Shown here in pieces: positions 59,285 to 64,000 of a DNA stretch of 64,000 nucleotides. A program made the position numbers and the translations under genes. The DNA comes from Entomoplasma ellychniae. GTDB taxonomy: Bacteria > Bacillota_I > Bacilli_A > Mycoplasmatales > Mycoplasmataceae. Position 1 is the first letter of the stretch; every line of letters begins with the position of its first letter. Where the stretch lies: positions 558,001 through 622,000 of the forward strand of contig NZ_PHND01000001.1 of NCBI RefSeq assembly GCF_002930155.1, written 5' to 3'. Under the pieces are notes generated by a model. That model ran no database searches. It had not been told where the DNA came from and saw nothing but the letters and a program-made list of their open reading frames with translations.

Positions 59285-59779
59285 TTATTTACCATTTAAT
59301 TTAATCATTATTTTAAAAACTCATAATACAATTAGTGCACTAACCGAATCACAGATAACTGAAAGAACTGTTGCTATTTCAGAACCAACATCAGATTTCA
59401 TAAATTCATACAAAAATAGTAAACTCAAAATACTTAAAAGTAAACCAAATAATCCAAAAAAGAAGCTATAAAGATCTAGTTTGTTTGCAAACTTTTCAGC
59501 TAAACATATTTCTTTGCCTTCGCTTTCTTTTCTTTTAATAATAAGTCCACCAAACTTAAATGCAATGATTGCTGTAGTTGTACTTGCAAAATCAAAACCT
59601 ACAGTTAAAACTGTAAAAATAAAAGAAAGACGTTCATTAGCTTTACCTCAAACAAAATCATCTAAACTTAATAAGCTTAATATTCCTAATATAACACCAA
59701 TAATCCCACAAATAGCACTAAACAATTCTATCGCTATTAGTAATAATGTTTCATTTTTTATATTTTTTCTCATAATCAT
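59285..59779 (-). CDS. Hypothetical multi-pass membrane protein
   Basis: About 164 residues with four hydrophobic segments: LLLIAIELFSAICGIIGVILG, FIFTVLTVGFDFASTTTAIIA, LYSFFFGLFGLLLSILSLLFL and VLSVICDSVSALIVLWVFKI, linked by charged loops. I do not recognise a family. The start is uncertain: ATG at 59779 is chosen because TATAAT stands just upstream, which would give an almost leaderless mRNA, but ATG at 59773 or 59812 are possible. It runs into the methyltransferase gene after 1 nt and is divergent from rpsF. Confidence 0.7.
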
Positions 59780-59836
59780 TTTATTATACACTTTTAAATA
59801 AAATTTGCTCATTTTATTGTTTACATGATTGTTAAG

Positions 59837-59865
59837 TTGATTTTGCATAGCGTTTCTTATATAAT
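59837..59865 (+). promoter_or_regulatory. Promoter of the rpsF-ssb-rpsR operon
   Basis: TTGATT (59837-59842) and TATAAT (59860-59865) with a 17-nt spacer fit a sigma-A promoter and point to a transcript start near 59872. Confidence 0.8.
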
Positions 59866-59872
59866 ATTTTAG

Positions 59873-59931
59873 GCGAGTTAATATTACACGGATTAACTCC
59901 TTGGCCCAGTGCCCAAAGACCAAAAGGAGGA
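59873..59931 (+). promoter_or_regulatory. rpsF leader, candidate S6:S18 autoregulatory RNA
   Basis: Two mutually exclusive stems are visible. Stem A pairs GAGTTAAT (59875-59882) with ATTAACTC (59892-59899) around the loop ATTACACGG. Stem B pairs CTCCTTGG (59897-59904) with CC-AA-AAGGAG (59920-59929), which would bury the ribosome binding site AGGAGG. Leaders of rpsF operons in many bacteria bind the S6:S18 pair to repress translation; this layout fits that idea. Whether the known protein-binding motif is present could not be tested. Confidence 0.6.
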
Positions 59932-59942
59932 CATAAAAATTT

Positions 59943-60752
59943 ATGTTAAGAAAATATGAGGTAATGTTTATCTTAGATCAAGATACACAAGACATCAAAG
60001 CTCTTTCAACTAAAATGATTGATATCTTACAAAAAGATGGAAAAATCATTGAACAAAATGATTTAGGATTAGTTGAATTTGCTTATAAAATAAATCACAA
60101 GAAAAAAGGAAACTACTTTGTTGTGATTGTTGAAGCAACAGCAGAAGCAATCAAAGAATTTGAAAGAGTTTCAAACATTGAAAAAAATGTTATTAGAAAA
60201 TTAGTTATAAGTATTGAAACAGAAAAAAAATATGAACAATCAGTTATTTTATCAAAAACTGATATGTCAAAATATGAAGAAGAAAGAAAACCTAGAAGAG
60301 ATTTCAAAAAACCCTTTGTTAAAAGAGAAGGTTCAGACTTTTCTGGAGAAAGAAGACCTTATCAAAAACCAGAATCATCAAATGCAGTTGTGCAATCTGT
60401 AAAAGAAGAAGTTGTAGTTTCTCATGAAGAAGCTCATGACTTTGTTTCTAAAATGCAAGATAAATATAAAGAACACTTAGAAAAAGAAGTTATTATTCAT
60501 CATGATGAAGAAACAACTGAATCTAAAGTTGAAGCGCCTAAACTTTCTGCAGAAGAAAGAGCAAAAATTGATGGTTCTCACAATATAGATGAAGAAAGAT
60601 CTGAACTTCAAAAATACTCTAACAAATTAAGAGAAATAGCTGTTGAAAATAATTTAGCTAAAAAATTGCAAGACGTTAACTTACGTGATATGACTAAAAA
60701 AGAATTAGTAGAGTACATGAGAAAAGTTAGTGCATCAATTAAAAAGAAATAA
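59943..60752 (+). CDS. rpsF: 30S ribosomal protein S6 with long C-terminal extension
   Basis: A 269-residue S6. The S6 fold occupies residues 1 to about 95 (LRKYEVMFILDQDT, LVEFAYKINHKKKGNYFVV, ERVSNIEKNVIRKLVI). The remaining 170 or so residues are an unusual tail: first Arg/Lys-rich (KPRRDFKKPFVKREG), then acidic and Lys/Glu-rich, ending in a predicted helical block (SNKLREIAVENNLAKKLQDV, TKKELVEYMRKVSAS). S6 proteins are normally about 95-130 residues; extended forms occur in Mollicutes. It leads the rpsF-ssb-rpsR operon. Confidence 0.95.
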   Translation: MLRKYEVMFILDQDTQDIKALSTKMIDILQKDGKIIEQNDLGLVEFAYKINHKKKGNYFVVIVEATAEAIKEFERVSNIEKNVIRKLVISIETEKKYEQSVILSKTDMSKYEEERKPRRDFKKPFVKREGSDFSGERRPYQKPESSNAVVQSVKEEVVVSHEEAHDFVSKMQDKYKEHLEKEVIIHHDEETTESKVEAPKLSAEERAKIDGSHNIDEERSELQKYSNKLREIAVENNLAKKLQDVNLRDMTKKELVEYMRKVSASIKKK

Positions 60753-60767
60753 ATAAAAGGAGCAGTT

Positions 60768-61220
60768 ATGAATCAAGTTAATTTAGTGGGAAGAATAACC
60801 AAAGATTTAGAATTAAGATCAACCAGTAATGGTCAAGGTAAATTTGTTTCTTTTACAGTTGCTGTGAGTGAATATTCACAACAAAAAGAAATAACAAATT
60901 TTATTCCTTGTTTTGCATTTGAAAGAACAGCAGAAAATATGGTTAAATTCCTTTCAAAAGGTAGCTTAGTTTCAGTATCTGGAAGAATAAGTGTTCGTAC
61001 GAGTCAAAAAGATGGAAAATACGAAACTATTACAACTATAACTGCTGATCGTGTAAACTTTTTAGAATCTTCAAAAAACAAAAATGAAAACACAGTAGGT
61101 CAAACTTCTGTAAATACATCAAATATTAATTTAGAATCACCTGTATTAGCTACTTCAAGTTCAAGTATTGTTCAAGATGAAGTTATTTTAAGTGATGATG
61201 AGTCAATATTATGAGATTAA
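60768..61220 (+). CDS. ssb: Single-stranded DNA-binding protein
   Basis: A 150-residue SSB. The OB fold spans residues 1 to about 105: [50 protein letters not shown] and [19 protein letters not shown] low-complexity linker follows. The last residues are acidic and end SDDESILWD, where Trp is a TGA codon; most bacterial SSB tips end in DDDIPF-like sequence, so the protein-contact tip differs. AAAGGAG precedes the ATG. It lies between rpsF and rpsR, the standard order. Confidence 0.95.
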
Positions 61221-61242
61221 TAATTTAAGAAAGGCAAAAATT

Positions 61243-61479
61243 ATGGCTATTACAAATAAAAAATTTGTTAAAAAAAGAAAAAAAGTTAATTTCTTTGAAA
61301 AAAATAAAATTAACTATATTGATTATAAAGATATAGACTTATTAAAAAAATTTATTTCACCAACAGGTCAAATCTTACCAAGAAGAGTTACTGGTACGTC
61401 ACCTAAAAGTCAAAGACAATTGGCTGTTGCAATTAAAAGAGCGCGCCAAATGGCTTTATTACCTTTTGTTATTGAATAA
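61243..61479 (+). CDS. rpsR: 30S ribosomal protein S18
   Basis: A 78-residue S18 with the family core [40 protein letters not shown] and RQMALLPFV. The ATG at 61243 with AAGAAAGG upstream gives a normal-length protein; an earlier in-frame ATG at 61192 lies inside ssb and would add an unrelated tail. S18 pairs with S6 on the small subunit platform, which suits its place in the rpsF operon. Confidence 0.97.
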   Translation: MAITNKKFVKKRKKVNFFEKNKINYIDYKDIDLLKKFISPTGQILPRRVTGTSPKSQRQLAVAIKRARQMALLPFVIE

Positions 61480-61485
61480 TATTTC

Positions 61486-61512
61486 AAATCACTTTTGTGA
61501 TTTTTTTTATTT
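61486..61512 (+). terminator. Rho-independent terminator after rpsR
   Basis: AAATCAC/GTGATTT stem with loop TTTT and an eight-T tail. Confidence 0.92.
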
Positions 61513-61519
61513 GCAAAAT

Positions 61520-61543
61520 AAATGAAACAAATTATATTATAAT
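61520..61543 (+). promoter_or_regulatory. Probable promoter region of rplI-dnaB
   Basis: TATAAT at 61538-61543 lies 25 bp before the rplI start. The preceding bases AAATGAAACAA(A)TTATATTATA repeat, with one difference, a stretch of the marR operator region (14795-14816). Confidence 0.55.
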
Positions 61544-61567
61544 TTAAATAATAAAAGCGAGGTTCTT

Positions 61568-62011
61568 ATGAAAGTTATTTTTTTAAAAGATGTTAAAGGT
61601 CAAGGCAAAAAAGATGAAGTTAAAGAAGTCAGTGATGGTTATGCTAAAAACTTTTTAATACCAAAAGGTTTTGTTAAATTAGCTACTAGTGGTAATTTAA
61701 GTAGTTTAAATTTAAAAAAACAAATTGAGTCTGAAGAAAATGAATTAGCAAAAGCCGAAACACTTTTAATGAAAAAGAAAATTGAAGAAACAGTTTTACA
61801 GTTCAAATTGCAAATAAAAAATAATAAAGCATTTGGTTCTATATCTAATCAAGATATAACAGATCAGTTAAAAAATAAGTACAAAATAGAAATTGACAAA
61901 AAAAAGATTGTTAATTTTACTAATTTAAATAAAGTAGGCATTCATTATTTAAGCGTTAAATTACCATATAAACTTGAAGCCAAACTTCAAGTAGAAATCA
62001 AAGAGGCATAA
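61568..62011 (+). CDS. rplI: 50S ribosomal protein L9
   Basis: A 147-residue L9: the N-terminal RNA-binding domain [20 protein letters not shown] and [17 protein letters not shown], a long connecting helix (Glu/Lys-rich, residues 50-80) and the C-terminal domain with [11 protein letters not shown]. The order after rpsR and before dnaB is the usual one. The stop is 4 nt before the dnaB start. Confidence 0.97.
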   Translation: MKVIFLKDVKGQGKKDEVKEVSDGYAKNFLIPKGFVKLATSGNLSSLNLKKQIESEENELAKAETLLMKKKIEETVLQFKLQIKNNKAFGSISNQDITDQLKNKYKIEIDKKKIVNFTNLNKVGIHYLSVKLPYKLEAKLQVEIKEA

Positions 62012-62015
62012 TTAA

Positions 62016-63368
62016 ATGAAAAGAGACATTAGTGTAGAAAATTTATACACGATTGAAAAAAGTATATTAGCTATCGCTTTAAACTCTCCAAATGCACTAC
62101 CAGATATTTTTAATGGATTGGTTTTTAATGATTTTTTAGACCCTTCACACAAAACAATATTTGAAATGCTGACAATTCTGAATAAAGAAAGTAAAGAAAT
62201 AACAATTAATTCAGTTGTAGCCCTTTTAGATAAAGAAGGCAAATTAGAGCAAGTTGGTGGGGCTACCAAGATTCAAAGTATTGCTTTAGAATTTTTTACA
62301 GATGAAGGTATTGAAAATTATATTGAAACAGTTTTTTTTGCATCTGCTTCTAGGAAGTTTGATGCGACTCTTAAAATTATTCAAAATGAAAGAAATAATG
62401 GACAACTTGACGTCGAAGATGCAATGAATAAAATTCAAAGAGAATTAATTTCTATTGATTTAAATCAGAATAAAAGTGATGTTAAACACTTTAAAGAATC
62501 AGCAGATTCATTAATTGAAAAAATAAAAGGGCTTCAAAAAAGAAATGATACTTTAACTGGTGTTCCCACAGGTCTTTTTGAATTAGATGATATTACATCG
62601 GGTTGACAAAAAGGAGATTTAATAATTTTAGCAGCTAGACCAAGTATGGGTAAAACAGCATTTTCACTTCATTTAGCTTACAGAGCAGCTAAAGAAAATC
62701 AAGGAGTTGCAATATTTTCTTTAGAAATGCCAGCTGAACAACTTACACAAAGATTGTTAACTATGGTTTCACACTTAGACTCTAAAAAATTAAGAACTGG
62801 TAAAAACATATCTGATCAAGAATGAAAAACTTTAATGTATTCAAAAGAGAATATATCAAAACTTCCAATCTACATTGATGACACACCAGGTATTACTGTT
62901 CAACAAATTCAATCTAAGTTATATAAATTGAAAAGAGATCATGATATCAAATTTTGCGTAATTGATTATCTTCAATTGATTGGTTCAAACAATTTAAATA
63001 TTGATAGACAAAATGAAATTTCAAACATCTCACGTCATTTAAAAAGAATCTCACGTGAACTTGAAATCCCTATTGTTTGTTTATCTCAGCTGTCAAGATC
63101 AGTTGAAAAAAGAGAAGACAAAAAACCTATAATGTCAGATTTAAGAGATTCTGGTGCTATTGAACAAGATGCTGATTTGATTATGTTTTTATATCGGGAA
63201 GATTATTATACTTACACAAAAGATGCAAATAACAATCATGTTCCAAACAATGAACCATCAGCTATATCTCCAACTGATGTAATTATAGCTAAACACCGTA
63301 ATGGAGCTACTGGTGTTGTTAAAGTTTCTTTTGATAAAAGACATGGTAAATTTTTAGATAAAGGTTAA
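62016..63368 (+). CDS. dnaB: Replicative DNA helicase
   Basis: A 450-residue hexameric replicative helicase (DnaB; called DnaC in Bacillus). N-terminal domain residues 1-150 ([19 protein letters not shown]), linker helix, then the RecA-type ATPase with Walker [25 protein letters not shown], Walker [28 protein letters not shown] and [23 protein letters not shown] codons at 62604 and 62823 are Trp. It starts 4 nt after rplI. Complete at both ends. Confidence 0.97.
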
Positions 63369-63373
63369 GTCAA

Positions 63374-63398
63374 AGCGTGTGAATACATGTTTTTTTTG
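63374..63398 (+). terminator. Weak terminator after dnaB
   Basis: A short stem GCGTGT/ACATGT (with G-T pairs) around GAAT is followed by eight T. Confidence 0.5.
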
Positions 63399-63399
63399 T

Positions 63400-63405
63400 T
63401 ATAAT
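63400..63405 (+). promoter_or_regulatory. -10 box before the lipoprotein gene
   Basis: TATAAT 52 bp before the ATG at 63458, immediately after the dnaB terminator T run. No convincing -35 box was seen. Confidence 0.45.
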
Positions 63406-63457
63406 CTATTTAAATTAAAATTATATGTATAGAAAACTTCAATAAGGAATTTATAAA

Positions 63458-64000
63458 ATGAAAAAACTTTTAACAACGTTAACAGCGATGTCTTTAACTG
63501 CAACTTCTGCAACTTCTTTAACTGCGTGCTCAACAAAGCTAATTACAAATAATTACACTATAAAATTGGCTAGTCATGATGAACTTAACAAGCAAATACG
63601 ATATATTTGAGACACTACAACCAATTCATATATAAATAATTCTGATGGGTGAGATAATGAAAAACTTACTGAACAACAAATTAAAGATAAGCAATTATCT
63701 GAAGTAAAATCAAGTTTGAATGGTTCACTGGGGCAAGGTAATGCAATTGTTCAAGATTTGTTAAATGTAATTTTTTACAATGCAAAAAATACTATTATTA
63801 ACAATAATAAATCTCTAACAAATCAACAATATGTTTTTAGTACTAATTATGAAAAAAATAAAATTTATGTGGATGGGCAATCAAGAACAGCTGGTTTCAA
63901 TTCAAACAATGATGAAGACATTAAACAATATTATGCAAATTACAAAGAATCAAAAAGTGGAATTGCTTCAATTCTTGGTTTGGTTGAATATTCAAAATAT
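63458..64000 (+). CDS. Lipoprotein, N-terminal part (3' truncated by window)
   Basis: At least 181 residues, open to the window edge. A lysine-rich start, a hydrophobic Thr/Ala/Leu segment and the lipobox LTAC make Cys25 the likely lipidated residue, so the protein is surface-anchored. The rest is polar and Asn/Lys-rich (YIWDTTTNSYINNSDGWDNE, with two TGA-coded Trp), resembling variable Mollicutes lipoproteins rather than a transporter binding protein. AATAAGGAA precedes the ATG. Function unknown. Confidence 0.85.

Noticed and set aside
61192-61242. Longer S18 starting at 61192
   Set aside because: The extra residues lie inside ssb and match no S18; ATG 61243 has its own ribosome binding site and gives the normal 78 residues.

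Overview
The window comes from a wall-less bacterium of the class Mollicutes that reads TGA as tryptophan. Nearly every gene contains in-frame TGA codons at positions where relatives have Trp, and the DNA is very A+T-rich. Lipoproteins with a Cys lipobox, small genes and the order nox-lplA-pdhA-pdhB-pdhC-pdhD-pta-ackA (the order known from Mycoplasma capricolum) point to the Entomoplasmatales / M. mycoides lineage, most likely Mesoplasma, Entomoplasma or a close relative. I could not run a search to name the species. No rRNA or tRNA gene, insertion sequence, prophage or CRISPR array was seen.

Layout. 1-8413: end of an ABC ATPase gene, then a sugar ABC importer operon (solute-binding lipoprotein, a giant MsmK-like ATPase, two permeases) that runs into an exported metallo-beta-lactamase-fold protein. 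8482-12683: a frameshifted DUF1904 gene, dusB and lysS, then the wreck of a mannitol PTS gene joined to a broken RpiR-type regulator. 12759-17402: an ABC exporter divergent from marR-msrA, then two paralogous ECF vitamin transporter subunits on the minus strand, each behind its own TPP riboswitch. 17479-28741: metG, then the pyruvate-to-acetate block (NADH oxidase, lipoate ligase, pyruvate dehydrogenase, phosphotransacetylase, acetate kinase), which yields ATP and recycles NADH. 28812-35749: small accessory genes: a two-CxxC protein, Nudix, azoreductase, two TatD hydrolases around a GyrI-like protein, ABC-F, a 5'-3' exonuclease and a YigZ-type protein.

35844-45343: secA, uvrB-uvrA-folC-folT. 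45463-47038: a membrane protein gene broken up by TGA codons, then about 1 kb of decayed sequence. 47039-52894: hprK-lgt-trxB-lgt-whiA-xre, a Firmicutes-type cluster with two lgt paralogues. 52954-56049: two leucyl aminopeptidases flanking secG. 56134-59779: a hypothetical gene, prs-pth, a methyltransferase and a membrane protein. 59943-63368: rpsF-ssb-rpsR then rplI-dnaB, behind a structured leader that looks autoregulatory. The window ends inside another lipoprotein gene.

The observations most worth a second look are: the first Lgt paralogue lacks the conserved His of its HGG motif; the pyruvate dehydrogenase lipoyl domain sits on E3 and not on E2; a 123-nt TPP-riboswitch leader is duplicated with one mismatch while the genes behind it have diverged; the rpsF leader has two mutually exclusive hairpins, one covering the ribosome binding site; the MsmK ATPase carries an insertion of about 350 residues; and ribosomal protein S6 has a tail of about 170 residues. 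I found no clearly new multi-gene system.
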